Positions 8,540-17,489 of a stretch of DNA of 64,000 bases are shown here, in pieces. The translations under genes and the position numbers were made by a program. Position 1 is the first letter of the stretch; every line of letters begins with the position of its first letter. The DNA comes from JAAFHB01 sp942493325 (lineage in GTDB: Bacteria; Bacteroidota; Bacteroidia; Bacteroidales; Prolixibacteraceae): contig OW818689.1 in the NCBI GenBank assembly GCA_942493325.1, forward strand, positions 1,302,001 through 1,366,000, in the 5' to 3' direction. The notes below the pieces were generated by a model. It searched no databases and was not told where the DNA came from. It saw only the letters and a list, made by a program, of their open reading frames with translations.

Positions 8540-9373
8540 TTACCCCAGTTGTATTTTCTCGGCAGTCAATGGACTGCCGAGGAAAATACCTGCACGAGAT
8601 TCAAAATTCTGTACAGATTCAGTTGTCAAAAAACGGCGTAATCCTTTTTTCGAACATTTTTGGTCAATTTCAGGATGCCTGACCAGGTAATCAGCAAGAG
8701 ATTCAGCAATTATAGGACCTTGTTCAAAAATCATCACCTGCTCCGGAAGAAATTTTTTGATTGTGGGCATCAATAGCGGGTAGTGGGTACATCCCAGGAT
8801 CAGAGCATCTATTTCCGGATCCTGGCCAAACAAATGATCAATATTTTTCCGGATTATGTATTCTGCCGCGGGACCGGATGTTTCGTCATTCTCCACCAAC
8901 GGCACCCACAACGGACAAGCTTCCTGGGTGACAATTAACCCATTACCTGAAATTTTTGCAATCTCCAGCGGATAAGAACCCGAAGTGACCGTTCCAGTTG
9001 TTCCAACAACCCCCACATGCCCCGTTTTTGTATACAGGGGTATCTGTTCCGCACTGGGTCGTATTACCCCCAAAACCCTTCTTGACGGATCAAATCCGGG
9101 AAGATCGTTTTGCTGTATTGTCCTCAAAGCTTTAGCGGAAGCCGTATTGCAAGCCAGTATAACCAGGTGACATCCCATGGAAAATAACTTCATCACTGCC
9201 TGGCGCGTATATTCATATACCACATCAAACGAACGTGAGCCATAAGGGGCCCGTGCATTATCACCCAGGTAGATGTAATCGTACTGTGGTAATTTTTCAA
9301 TAATTGATTTCAGGATGGTTAATCCGCCATACCCTGAATCGAATACACCAATCGGCTGATAATTTTCTTTCAC
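8540..9373 (-). CDS. murI: Glutamate racemase
   Basis: 277 aa. It interconverts L- and D-glutamate for peptidoglycan. Visible motifs are GVFDSGYGGLT near 9-19, ILACNTASA with catalytic C75, and LILGCTHYPL with catalytic C195, so both cysteines of the two-base mechanism are present, and length is normal. It is the last gene of the leftward envelope block, separated from ompH by a hairpin terminator at 9417-9446, so it may be transcribed partly by read-through. The last 50 bases of the coding sequence contain a 17-bp hairpin that could stop transcripts from both sides. Confidence 0.95.
   Translation of the reverse strand: MKENYQPIGVFDSGYGGLTILKSIIEKLPQYDYIYLGDNARAPYGSRSFDVVYEYTRQAVMKLFSMGCHLVILACNTASAKALRTIQQNDLPGFDPSRRVLGVIRPSAEQIPLYTKTGHVGVVGTTGTVTSGSYPLEIAKISGNGLIVTQEACPLWVPLVENDETSGPAAEYIIRKNIDHLFGQDPEIDALILGCTHYPLLMPTIKKFLPEQVMIFEQGPIIAESLADYLVRHPEIDQKCSKKGLRRFLTTESVQNFESRAGIFLGSPLTAEKIQLG
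8551..8589. terminator. Hairpin inside the end of murI, possible two-way terminator
   Basis: Arms 8551-8567 and 8572-8589 pair over 17 bp with a single bulged base around the loop AATG. The stem core is CTCGGCAGTC / GACTGCCGAG with AT-rich outer flanks (GTATTTTC / GAAAATAC). It sits between the convergent kinase and murI genes but is within the murI reading frame. Confidence 0.6.
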
Positions 9374-9416
9374 CTTCTGAACAAATTTGGTGATCTAAAC
9401 TTACAATAAAATTTGA

Positions 9417-9446
9417 CCAAAAAAAGGGCACCAAAACGGCGCCCTT
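9417..9446 (-). terminator. Rho-independent terminator after ompH (second copy)
   Basis: On the minus strand AAGGGCGCC (9446-9438) pairs with GGTGCCCTT (9432-9424) with one mismatch around GTTTT, followed directly by a run of seven T. It lies between the ompH stop (9467) and the murI start (9373). Confidence 0.8.
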
Positions 9447-9466
9447 GTATATTATAGAAGAAATTT

Positions 9467-9982
9467 CTATTTAATTGCCAATTTGGTTTTAACCAGTGCA
9501 AGTAAATCAACAGACTGCTCTGAATGGTATAAAACACCATTTACTTCAAATACATAAATCAGACCCTGTTCTTTGGCTACATCAGTAATCGCTTTACGTG
9601 CTTTTTCGATTACAGGCTGAAATTGTTTGGATTCTTCCTTCTGAAGGCTTTCCTGGGCAGTTTGCTGGAAAGTCTGAATTCTTTCCTGAATGCTCTGAAC
9701 TTCGTCCTGTTTAGTTTTCAACAACACTTCATTGGCATCTTTTGCCTGAGCTAAAGCAACATACTCTTTGCCTTTATCCTGATATTCCTTTTGCATTGCA
9801 CCCAATTGAGTTTCAAGTGTAGCCTGAACTTTTTCAAGGGCAACTCTCGCAGTTTCTCTTTCCGGCATAGCCTGAAGCAGGGCCTGGAAATCGATGTGCC
9901 CGAATTTTAAGGTCTGAGCAGATAAAGTACTACCTGCGAAAAGGACTGAACAAAAAACTATTACTTTAAAAAAATTTCTCAT
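9467..9982 (-). CDS. OmpH/Skp family periplasmic chaperone, second copy
   Basis: 171 aa from the ATG at 9980-9982. A longer in-frame start at 10060 would overlap the upstream gene and add a non-signal leader, so the internal ATG, which begins a clean signal peptide (MRNFFKVIVFC...STLSAQ), is preferred. The mature part starts LKFGHIDFQALLQAMPE, followed by a long charged helical stretch (about 45-140) rich in E, K and Q that would form the Skp coiled-coil prongs. Skp holds unfolded outer-membrane proteins in the periplasm for BamA. It is the tandem partner of the gene at 10023-10544 and follows bamA. A TATATTTG box (10010-10017) may give it a promoter of its own. Confidence 0.85.
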   Translation of the reverse strand: MRNFFKVIVFCSVLFAGSTLSAQTLKFGHIDFQALLQAMPERETARVALEKVQATLETQLGAMQKEYQDKGKEYVALAQAKDANEVLLKTKQDEVQSIQERIQTFQQTAQESLQKEESKQFQPVIEKARKAITDVAKEQGLIYVFEVNGVLYHSEQSVDLLALVKTKLAIK

Positions 9983-10009
9983 GTTTGTTTTTGATTTTAA
10001 TTTTGGTTG

Positions 10010-10040
10010 CAAATATATATCTTTAATTCTTATATCCAAG
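10010..10040 (-). promoter_or_regulatory. Possible internal promoter for the second ompH
   Basis: On the minus strand CTTG (10040-10037) and TATATTTG (10017-10010) are 19 nt apart, near the Bacteroidota consensus, 28 nt before the second ompH start. The upstream box overlaps the end of the first ompH gene. Confidence 0.4.
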
Positions 10041-10544
10041 TTTCTGCAGGATCTGGTCACTTAAATCGAATTTGGGATTCGTATAAATCATTGACAGACT
10101 ACCTGCCTTATCAAATATGATCGAATAAGCACCCTGTTCTGCTACCTCCTGTATGACTTTGAAAACATCATCCTGGATCGGTTTAATCAATGCCTGCCGC
10201 TTTTGATATAAGTCTCCCTCCGCCCCGAAATACTGCCTTTGCAATTTCTTATATTCCTTTTCTTTGGTGATGATCATATCCTCGCGTTTTCTTTTCATAT
10301 CGTTTGAAAGTAACACAACCTCTGCCTGGAAATCCTTATACATTTTGTCCAGCTCGGCATGCAGCGTTTCCAGTTCCTTCTGGTATTGCTGTGATACCTT
10401 ATCCAACTGTTCCTGGGCAGCTTTGTAGGATGGAATATTCCCCAGAATATACTCCGTGTCAACATAGGCATATTTTTGGGCAAAACTCAACCCGGCAGAA
10501 AAAACAAATAACAAAAGAACAAGTACTAACTTTTTCATATCCAA
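10023..10544 (-). CDS. OmpH/Skp family periplasmic chaperone, first copy
   Basis: 173 aa. Signal peptide at residues 1-22 (MKKLVLVLLLFVFSAGLSFAQ after an initial MD), then YAYVDTEYILGNIPSYKAAQ and a long charged coiled coil (about 40-125) containing repeated E-K-Q-L patterns. The C-terminus (YSIIFDKAGSLSMIY) forms part of the trimeric body in Skp. Its place directly after bamA, with a second copy following, is the usual Bacteroidota arrangement for outer-membrane protein assembly. It shares little obvious sequence with the second copy beyond the common fold. Confidence 0.87.
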   Translation of the reverse strand: MDMKKLVLVLLLFVFSAGLSFAQKYAYVDTEYILGNIPSYKAAQEQLDKVSQQYQKELETLHAELDKMYKDFQAEVVLLSNDMKRKREDMIITKEKEYKKLQRQYFGAEGDLYQKRQALIKPIQDDVFKVIQEVAEQGAYSIIFDKAGSLSMIYTNPKFDLSDQILQKLGYKN

Positions 10545-10637
10545 TAGTTTTATTTTTTAAATATGGTGTCAAAAATCAGACCAAATAAAATTTGAAAACT
10601 TCGCTATTTGTTAAATAATGTTATCATTCATTTATTG

Positions 10638-10667
10638 ACCTGATGTTACCTTTCAGCAACACCAGGT
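10638..10667. other. Stem-loop between bamA and ompH
   Basis: ACCTGATGTT (10638-10647) pairs with AACACCAGGT (10658-10667), 10 bp with one G-U. In the leftward transcript no U-run follows, so it is more likely an mRNA stabiliser or attenuator than a terminator; read rightwards it is followed by a T-run, but no gene is transcribed that way. Confidence 0.5.
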
Positions 10668-10682
10668 TAACTATTGTTTTTT

Positions 10683-13277
10683 TTAAAACTGTTGTCCCAT
10701 GATAAAGTGGAACTGGCTGCCTCCGGTTCCTTTAGTATACCCGTCATCGAATCCATAACCCCAGTCAAAGCCCATCAAACCAAACATCGGCAGGAAGATA
10801 CGAACGCCCAGACCCGCAGCCCGTTTAATGGCAAAAGGATTATAATCGGAGAAATCGTACCACGAATTACCCGCTTCCAGGAATCCGAGGCCATAGATGG
10901 TAGCCGACTGGCTCAGGGTGATCGGATAACGTAATTCCATGGTTATCTTTTCGTAAATATTACCCCCGTTTGCCGGAGTGACCGAGTTATTTTCATAACC
11001 CCTGAGTCCTACAATGTCACTGCCGTACATACTGTAACCCGACATTCCATCGCCCCCTAACCGGAATGATTCAAATGGCGAACGAAGATTTTTGTTGTAA
11101 TAGCCCAGGAAACCTGTTTCAAATTTCGTTCTTAAAACAAGTTTACTGTTTAAACTTATCGGTGTGAAAACATCGCCTTTAAAAACCCATTTATGGAATT
11201 CAATCAGACTATAGCGATCCTCCTGAGATAAGGTATTACTGCTGTAGTCCTTATCTGAAAATATTGAATACGGCGGAGTGAACTGGACCATAAATGAGAA
11301 GTTGGAACCACGTTTTGTATACAACGGATTATCCGTAGAGTTCCGGCCGAATACTGTTTTAAAGCTTAAATTGTTTGACCGGCCATTCTGGAAAAAGAAA
11401 TACTTCCAGTTTTCGAGAACATACAACTGGTATGACAATTCATGGTAGACTGTGAAGAAGTCATCCGGCCATTTTAAACGGTAACCAAGTCCGATAGCCC
11501 CGCCAATTACACCCATTTTCTCCGTAATTTCGTAGTCATACGGATTATAATTGCCATAGCTACCGCCTCCGTATTGATCATAACCACCACCATAACCGCC
11601 GCCATAAGGATCATAACCACTGCCATAACCGCCGTAATTTCCGGTATAATTATAGGACTGATTTCCACTGGTTTGTTTTGAGTAATAAACCGAGAAAGTA
11701 AATGAATTCGGCTTTTTCCCGCCTAACCAAGGTTCTGTAAATGAAAAGCTGTACGACTGGTAATAAGTACCATTGGTTTGTGCACGCAGGGATAGTGCCT
11801 GCCCGTCTCCTGTGGGGAGTGGTTTCCATGCTTTTTTATTGGTAATATTTCTTACAGAGAAATTCGAGAATTTAAGACCTACGGTTCCGACAAACATACC
11901 GGCACCCCAGCCACCCGAAAGCTCAATCTGGTCATTGGCCCGTTCCTCAAGTTCATAGTTGATATCCACAGTGCCGTCCTCGGGATGTGGCACAACATCA
12001 GGTTTGATTGTTTCTGGATTGAAGTGACCCATCTGGGACAATTCTCTTACCGAACGGATTATATTTTCCTTACTGAACAATTGTCCCGGACGCGTATAAA
12101 GTTCGCGTCGTGCCACATGTTCATTGGTTTTGGTATTGCCTTTAATGCCAATCTCGTTAATCGTAGCCTGGGTCCCTTCGACCATTCGCATCTCAAAATC
12201 TATTGAATCGCTCTGGACATTTACCTCGACCGGATTGAGGTTAAAAAAGAGATAACCGGTATTCAGGTATTCATTCGATACGGCGTCATCGTCTTCGGTA
12301 AGTCTTTTATCCAATAATTTCTGATCGAAAATATCACCCTTCTTAATCCCAAGCACCCTGTTTAACTGGACATCAGTATAAACAGTATTTCCTACCCAGC
12401 GGATGTTCCTGAAATAATATCTCCTGCCTTCGTCAATCCAATACTTTAGCTGAACCGTATTTTTTAAAGTATCCCGTATTATGGAATCGGCTACAATCAT
12501 TGCATCACGGTACCCTTTTTCGTTGTATTTCTTAATCAGGTTGATTTTATCTTCTTCATACTTATCCTCAAGGAATTTTTTGGATGCGAAGAAATTCCTT
12601 AATTTTTTCGCTTTTGTCTTCTTCATCGACTTTTCAAGCTCTGAAGCTTTAACCGCTTTCACACCCACAAATTCGATATTATCAATTTTGACTTTCTCTT
12701 TCTTATTTACATTGATATCCAGGATTACCTGATTCACTTTGGAGGTATCATCCCGCTGAACAATATCGACAGTTGTGTTGTAGAATCCTTTGGCGGTAAA
12801 GATTCCCAGGATCTGGCGTTCGGCTGTGTTAATCAGGTTATCTGTCACCTGTCCGCCGACAAGTAACATTACCTTCTTTTCGATATCCTCGCGTTCACTC
12901 TTTGTAACACCTTTGTAGTTTTTTTGTGAAAGCCTCGGCCTTTCCTGAAGATAAATATCGAGCCATATCTTATTGCCGACAATTTTTGTGGCAGAAATTC
13001 TGACATCCGAAAAAAGTCCCTGGCGCCAGTATTTCTTTAATGCCGAGGTGATTTGATCACCCGGAATCGTGATTTCATCACCAATTGTCAATCCCGACAG
13101 GTTCTTAAGTACTTCTGTATCCAGGAAACGGATACCGCTTACTTCAATCCCGGCCAGGGTATACTTTTTCGCACTATCGTAATAGATCGAAAAATTAGTA
13201 CTATCGGCAACTACCTGGGAAAAGAGGTTTAAACTACCTAATATTACCAGGGAAAAAATTATCAGTTTTTTGTACAT
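10683..13277 (-). CDS. bamA: Outer-membrane protein assembly factor BamA
   Basis: 864 aa. Signal peptide 1-20, then five POTRA-type repeats (about 35-430; for example VSGIRFLDTEVLKNLSGLTIGDEI and IDEGRRYYFRNIRWVGN), then a 16-strand barrel ending in an aromatic residue (FIMGQQF). It inserts beta-barrel proteins into the outer membrane. An extracellular part near residues 542-570 is a Gly/Tyr-rich stretch (YGGYGSGYDPYGGGYGGG) not typical of proteobacterial BamA. It is 2 bp from uppS, in a tight leftward operon, with the Skp chaperones following. The start MYKKLIIFSLV is well placed. Confidence 0.95.
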   Translation of the reverse strand: MYKKLIIFSLVILGSLNLFSQVVADSTNFSIYYDSAKKYTLAGIEVSGIRFLDTEVLKNLSGLTIGDEITIPGDQITSALKKYWRQGLFSDVRISATKIVGNKIWLDIYLQERPRLSQKNYKGVTKSEREDIEKKVMLLVGGQVTDNLINTAERQILGIFTAKGFYNTTVDIVQRDDTSKVNQVILDINVNKKEKVKIDNIEFVGVKAVKASELEKSMKKTKAKKLRNFFASKKFLEDKYEEDKINLIKKYNEKGYRDAMIVADSIIRDTLKNTVQLKYWIDEGRRYYFRNIRWVGNTVYTDVQLNRVLGIKKGDIFDQKLLDKRLTEDDDAVSNEYLNTGYLFFNLNPVEVNVQSDSIDFEMRMVEGTQATINEIGIKGNTKTNEHVARRELYTRPGQLFSKENIIRSVRELSQMGHFNPETIKPDVVPHPEDGTVDINYELEERANDQIELSGGWGAGMFVGTVGLKFSNFSVRNITNKKAWKPLPTGDGQALSLRAQTNGTYYQSYSFSFTEPWLGGKKPNSFTFSVYYSKQTSGNQSYNYTGNYGGYGSGYDPYGGGYGGGYDQYGGGSYGNYNPYDYEITEKMGVIGGAIGLGYRLKWPDDFFTVYHELSYQLYVLENWKYFFFQNGRSNNLSFKTVFGRNSTDNPLYTKRGSNFSFMVQFTPPYSIFSDKDYSSNTLSQEDRYSLIEFHKWVFKGDVFTPISLNSKLVLRTKFETGFLGYYNKNLRSPFESFRLGGDGMSGYSMYGSDIVGLRGYENNSVTPANGGNIYEKITMELRYPITLSQSATIYGLGFLEAGNSWYDFSDYNPFAIKRAAGLGVRIFLPMFGLMGFDWGYGFDDGYTKGTGGSQFHFIMGQQF

Positions 13278-13279
13278 TT

Positions 13280-14020
13280 TTAGCTTCTGATTTGTTCACT
13301 TGTTTTTCCAAATCTTCTCTCTCTACGCTGGAAATCGGCTATGGCTTCAAACAGATTCTCCTTACGAAAATCGGGCCATAGAATGGGTGTAAAATAAAAT
13401 TCACTGTAAGCAATCTGCCAGAGCAGAAAATTACTTATCCGGTATTCCCCGCTTGTTCTGATTAATAACTCGGGGTCGGGAATGCCGCGGGTGGATAACT
13501 GAGCTGAAAAAACATTTTCATTTATTTGACTTTCATTCAATTCACCATTTTGCACCTTGCCAACAACTTGCCTTACCGCATCGAGGATTTCCCACCTGCC
13601 CGAATAACTTAAGGCGAGCACCAGGTTAAGTCCCGTATTCAAAGATGTAATTTGAATGGCTTCGGAAAGTTTTGACTGAACATCGGGTGGTAAAGAGGCA
13701 AGATTGCCAATCGCACACATCTTCACATTTTTCTCGTTGAGGTTATCGGTTTCCTGAACAATGGCATTCACCAGCAACGACATCAACGCATCCACTTCTT
13801 CTTTGGGACGGTCCCAGTTTTCAGTCGAAAATGCATACAGTGTAAGATATTCAATCCCCAATTCCCCCGCTCCTTCAACGGTAGACCGAACGGCGTCAAC
13901 GCCCTGTCTGTGCCCGAAAATTCTGTCATTTCCATGTAACTCGGCCCATCTTCCATTCCCATCCATTATCACGGCTACATGGCGGGGGATAAAATTCTTC
14001 TTCAGTTCATCAATGACCAT
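13280..14020 (-). CDS. uppS: Isoprenyl transferase (undecaprenyl diphosphate synthase)
   Basis: 246 aa. The family signature VAVIMDGNGRWAE (residues 15-27) contains the catalytic D20; later motifs are LTLYAFSTENWDRP and the terminal RTSGEYRISNFLLWQIAYSE. It condenses isopentenyl units onto farnesyl diphosphate to make the C55 carrier for peptidoglycan and surface glycans at the cytoplasmic membrane. It is packed between DUF6089 (3 bp) and bamA (2 bp), which places lipid-carrier synthesis in the same transcript as outer-membrane assembly. Confidence 0.96.
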   Translation of the reverse strand: MVIDELKKNFIPRHVAVIMDGNGRWAELHGNDRIFGHRQGVDAVRSTVEGAGELGIEYLTLYAFSTENWDRPKEEVDALMSLLVNAIVQETDNLNEKNVKMCAIGNLASLPPDVQSKLSEAIQITSLNTGLNLVLALSYSGRWEILDAVRQVVGKVQNGELNESQINENVFSAQLSTRGIPDPELLIRTSGEYRISNFLLWQIAYSEFYFTPILWPDFRKENLFEAIADFQRRERRFGKTSEQIRS

Positions 14021-14023
14021 TTC

Positions 14024-14884
14024 TTATTTTTTGATCTTGTCATAAATTGCACAAACCCCTTTACTGCTCCATAACTGGTAACATAACGAAACGGCAAGAG
14101 TGGCATACCAGTCATTGTTATTTAACTGTGTCTTTGCAACCTTATCCGGATATACAAATAACGGATCACTGGCAATAACAGCAGGATCGAATTGAAACCT
14201 TTTGGGATCATCCAAATTATCAATATTGTCTGCAAAAGTTTTTCGGACAACAACTTCTATAACACCGCCCAATCGTTTTGTAATGTTAAACTTTACCCCA
14301 CCACCAAACGGGATGGAGAGTGTTAATACATCCGAGTTATTCGTCTTTTTTTGATCAGCATCAATATATGGCACATAAAGACCACTTCCCGGTGCCGTTT
14401 CGAAAGGTTGAAGAATATACGATCCAACCCGGGATGCCCTTGAGAAAAATCCGCCAACGCCAACAGACACAAACGGTGTAAACATCTCCTTTTTGGTGCT
14501 GCCCAGTTTATAGTTCCTGAAATTGAATTCAAATAATCCTTCCACACTCTGGAAGGATCGTTTAAAATTGTAAAGCTCTTCAGCGTCTCTTGGATATTCT
14601 TCCGGAACGACCCGCGGACCCGACTGACCAATATTGGCATTACTGAAAATACCTTCAGCCTTCAGATTGCCGGTAAATAACTGACCTCTAACAGATAACC
14701 GCTTGTTGAAATTCCATCGACCTAAAATTCCAACCACAGGAGTTATTGAATTTGAATAGTCGACATTTTCGATATCACCCCAGTAAGTTGCTGCAGCAAG
14801 CTGAACACCAATATCAGCGGTCTGTTGCGCAATAACGCAACGACTTGACAGGATGACCATTATGACTACTATTAACCTTCTCAT
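14024..14884 (-). CDS. DUF6089 family outer-membrane beta-barrel protein
   Basis: 286 aa with a signal peptide (MRRLIVVIMVILSSRCVIAQQ) and an outer-membrane barrel pattern: alternating hydrophobic strands such as VVGILGRWNFNKRLSVRGQLF and FGGGVKFNITKRLGGVIEVV, then a final strand and a short soluble tail. Its position between nadK and uppS-bamA is the usual context of the DUF6089 family in Bacteroidota. PorT-like roles in secretion are known for relatives, but the function here is not established. The C-terminus is KGVCAIYDKIKK, which lacks a terminal aromatic. Confidence 0.8.
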   Translation of the reverse strand: MRRLIVVIMVILSSRCVIAQQTADIGVQLAAATYWGDIENVDYSNSITPVVGILGRWNFNKRLSVRGQLFTGNLKAEGIFSNANIGQSGPRVVPEEYPRDAEELYNFKRSFQSVEGLFEFNFRNYKLGSTKKEMFTPFVSVGVGGFFSRASRVGSYILQPFETAPGSGLYVPYIDADQKKTNNSDVLTLSIPFGGGVKFNITKRLGGVIEVVVRKTFADNIDNLDDPKRFQFDPAVIASDPLFVYPDKVAKTQLNNNDWYATLAVSLCYQLWSSKGVCAIYDKIKK

Positions 14885-14910
14885 TTACAATAGTTTTCGG
14901 TTATTTATCA

Positions 14911-14918
14911 CAAAATTA
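14911..14918 (-). promoter_or_regulatory. Possible -7 box upstream of DUF6089-uppS-bamA
   Basis: On the minus strand TAATTTTG matches TAnnTTTG, 27 nt before the DUF6089 start. No good -33 box is seen. It would let uppS-bamA be transcribed without the upstream nadK gene. Confidence 0.35.
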
Positions 14919-15044
14919 AAACTTCCGGGAATAGCTTGTTTTTACTAAAAGTTACAAAAGTAATAGATTAACCCTAATATCCCTTTTTTCGGACAAAATT
15001 AAACGGATTAAATTTAGTAGGAGTATGATATCCGGGAAATTCTT

Positions 15045-15923
15045 TCAATTCCGTCTGTCGATACCCCACATCAGTTTATTTCTAAGTGTATTGAAAAAGG
15101 ACAGATTATCAAATTGCAACACATTCACCGAAAATTCAGCTTTGCTTAACCGAATCTCAACATTTGCCCCAAAAGCATCCGACCGGGAATCGAGTGAAGC
15201 GAGATAACGTTCTCCGCGCCCTTCGACAGTAAGCTTAATTTCAACACAATCAGGAATAACCAGGGGACGGATCGCCAGGTTATGGGGAGCAATAGGTGCG
15301 ATAATAAAATTTGCAGCCGTTGGAGTAATAATCGGCCCTCCGACACTCAACGAATATGCTGTCGAACCTGTAGGGGTTGAAACAATTAAACCGTCGGCCC
15401 AGTAAGAATTCAGAAAATCGCCGCCGACCTCTACATGCACAGTAATCATTTGCGAAGTATCCTGCTTGTGCACTGTAAATTCATTTAAAGCATACGGGAA
15501 ATCGGGAAACAACCCAATATCGTTTTCCAGCCTGATCAAAGAACGCGGTTGCAGATAGTATTTCCCCGCGAAAAAACGTTCCAGAGCACTTTCAAGTTCC
15601 TGTTGAGATACATCGGCCAAAAAACCGAGTCGTCCGCTGTTAATACCAACCATCGGAATTCCCGAATCTCTAACCAAAGAAATCGCTTCAAGAAAAGCCC
15701 CGTCACCTCCGATACTAAAAAAGAAATCGACATTTCGTAATTCACCATGGTTCGAAAAATCGGTTACCCCATCAGGATCGTAGTTTATTTCACTACGCAT
15801 ATAGTCCAAAAAAGGTCGATACACGGTAACTTCCACACCATGTAGATGCAATATGGCAAACAAACGTTTCAGGCTTTCGTAAAAAACAGGGGTAATGTTG
15901 CGGCCAAATACGGCTATTCTCAT
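15045..15923 (-). CDS. nadK: NAD kinase
   Basis: 292 aa. It phosphorylates NAD+ to NADP+ with ATP in the cytoplasm. Motifs: SIGGDGAFLEA with GGDG at 72-75, NSGRLGFLAD near 95-104, NE at 147-148 (ALNEFTVHK), and STPTGSTAYSLSVGGPI near 186. Length and motif order are normal. It follows the CBS gene by 15 bp and precedes DUF6089 by 160 bp, on the same strand as the envelope operon. Confidence 0.95.
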   Translation of the reverse strand: MRIAVFGRNITPVFYESLKRLFAILHLHGVEVTVYRPFLDYMRSEINYDPDGVTDFSNHGELRNVDFFFSIGGDGAFLEAISLVRDSGIPMVGINSGRLGFLADVSQQELESALERFFAGKYYLQPRSLIRLENDIGLFPDFPYALNEFTVHKQDTSQMITVHVEVGGDFLNSYWADGLIVSTPTGSTAYSLSVGGPIITPTAANFIIAPIAPHNLAIRPLVIPDCVEIKLTVEGRGERYLASLDSRSDAFGANVEIRLSKAEFSVNVLQFDNLSFFNTLRNKLMWGIDRRN

Positions 15924-15938
15924 CTAAGTTATTGCTGT

Positions 15939-16610
15939 TTAGATATTTATATATTTCATAAATTGATCATATCGATCATCAAAAAGATTGCTCATATGTG
16001 ATTGATCCATATATGTTGCCTTTATCAGATAATCGTAGCGCGTAAAAGTCTGAATAATTCCTGAAAGTTCAACAACATTAACCTTTATTGTGACATCAAG
16101 TTCTTTGGTAAAGGGAGAAGGTTTATGAGTATAGAGACTCAATATCCGGGCATCGTTCCCTTCGATGATCTGGGCAATCTGTGACAAGGAATAATTGATT
16201 TCTGTTAATTCAAGCACAATGATTCCGCCGGGTTCATTGGATGAAAATAATTCAGTCAGTTTAAAGGCGAGATCAATTCTTGAAATTGCACCCCGGTACG
16301 AATGGTCAAATTCCAGGACAGGGACAATTGATACACCACAGCCGAGCGCTACACCAACAACTTCAAAAATATGTTGGTTAACATGTACATGGGGTTGCAA
16401 AAGGTTCGGATTAATGTAGGTCTCGATCTTTTCATCAAAATTTTCTGCATCGTAAATATCTTTATCCGAAATCACCCCGAAATACTCTTTTCCAACCACA
16501 ACCGGCAGATGCGAAACACGAAATATCTCCATCAACGTCAAAACTTTAGAGCCTTTCTCTTCGAGAGTGACGGTTGGAATGGAATCAGTAATCAAATTTT
16601 CTGCTATCAC
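15939..16610 (-). CDS. CBS-pair protein with C-terminal ACT-like domain
   Basis: 223 aa. Two CBS motifs fill about residues 1-125 (TLMEIFRVSHLPVVVGKEYFGVISDKDIY; then IFEVVGVALGCGVSIVPVLE). The last part, GGIIVLELTEINYSLSQIAQ, followed by ISLYTHKP, resembles an ACT ligand-binding fold. CBS pairs bind adenosine nucleotides, so a sensor of energy charge is plausible; the partner is unknown. The gene directly precedes nadK, which is conserved in the phylum and may point to NAD(P) regulation. It is divergent from pdxJ, the two starts being 73 bp apart. Confidence 0.8.
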   Translation of the reverse strand: MIAENLITDSIPTVTLEEKGSKVLTLMEIFRVSHLPVVVGKEYFGVISDKDIYDAENFDEKIETYINPNLLQPHVHVNQHIFEVVGVALGCGVSIVPVLEFDHSYRGAISRIDLAFKLTELFSSNEPGGIIVLELTEINYSLSQIAQIIEGNDARILSLYTHKPSPFTKELDVTIKVNVVELSGIIQTFTRYDYLIKATYMDQSHMSNLFDDRYDQFMKYINI

Positions 16611-16683
16611 GATTATTGCATTATTTTGTTATCGAATTCGAATCAAAATTGTAAATTGCACACCAAATCAGTACATCAAATCT

Positions 16684-17397
16684 ATGACACGTTTAAGCGT
16701 AAATATAAACAAAATAGCAACACTGCGAAATACCCGGCAGGGAAATACTCCAAATGTAAAACTTGCCGCCATAAACTGTGAAGAATTCGGTGCGGAAGGG
16801 ATCACGGTTCACCCCCGACCTGATGAACGTCATATCCGCTATTCTGATGTAAGAGACCTAAAACCAGTAGTTTCCACAGAATTTAATATCGAAGGCTATC
16901 CTTCCAGGTCCTTCCTGGACCTCGTTCTCGAAGTAAAGCCCGACCAGGTTACCCTGGTTCCTGATGCCCACGATGCAATCACTTCAAATGCAGGCTGGGA
17001 TACAATTATGTATAAAGATATTCTGACAAGGGTTGTAGCCGAATTGAAAGAAGCAGGAATCCGCGTATCCGTATTTGTAGGAGCTGACGAAAAAATGGTT
17101 GAAGGAGCCGCGCTCGTGGGAGCCGACCGGATTGAACTTTATACTGAACCTTACGCTTCCGCATTCCCGTTCAACCCCGACCAGGCGATTGAACCATTCA
17201 TCAGGGCGGCCAAAGCAGCTGCAGATTTTAATCTCGGATTAAATGCCGGGCACGATCTCAGCCTCGAAAATCTAAGGTTTTTCCACCGTTCAATCCCCAA
17301 TTTACTCGAGGTTTCAATCGGACATGCACTTATTTGTGATGCCTTGTACCTCGGACTTGAACTCACAATCCTCAAATATAAGGAGTGCCTAAGATAA
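16684..17397 (+). CDS. pdxJ: Pyridoxine 5'-phosphate synthase
   Basis: 237 aa from the ATG at 16684; the open frame extends to 16567 but that part is inside the CBS gene's upstream region and is not conserved-looking, while MTRLSVNINKIATLRN is the typical PdxJ start. It condenses 1-deoxyxylulose 5-phosphate with 3-amino-2-oxopropyl phosphate to give vitamin B6 phosphate. Motifs: ITVHPRPDERHIR near 40-52, VTLVPD near 95, GADRIELYTE near 145, and LNAGHDLSLEN near 185. It has a normal length and lies divergent to the CBS-nadK block. Confidence 0.95.
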   Translation: MTRLSVNINKIATLRNTRQGNTPNVKLAAINCEEFGAEGITVHPRPDERHIRYSDVRDLKPVVSTEFNIEGYPSRSFLDLVLEVKPDQVTLVPDAHDAITSNAGWDTIMYKDILTRVVAELKEAGIRVSVFVGADEKMVEGAALVGADRIELYTEPYASAFPFNPDQAIEPFIRAAKAAADFNLGLNAGHDLSLENLRFFHRSIPNLLEVSIGHALICDALYLGLELTILKYKECLR

Positions 17398-17400
17398 GCT

Positions 17401-17489
17401 GAGAAAGTGAACGGGTGACTTTTTAAGGAAAGAACAATGGCCCGTTAGTTTTGCTCAATTTTGAATTGCAGTCACCCGGTCACTTTTGC
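17401..17489 (-). repeat. GGGTGAC-ended dispersed element, copy A
   Basis: Reading the minus strand it starts GTGACCGGGTGACTG and ends AAAAAGTCACCCGTTCAC, so the ends are inverted repeats. A second copy lies at 48445-48534 in the opposite window orientation, with long shared blocks such as ATTCAAAATTGAGCA and TTAAAAAGTCACCC. The middle differs. It begins 4 bp after the pdxJ stop. Confidence 0.75.

Noticed and set aside
16567..16683. Longer N-terminus for pdxJ
   Set aside because: The extra 39 residues cover the CBS gene's start and do not match the family, which starts at MTRLSVNINK.
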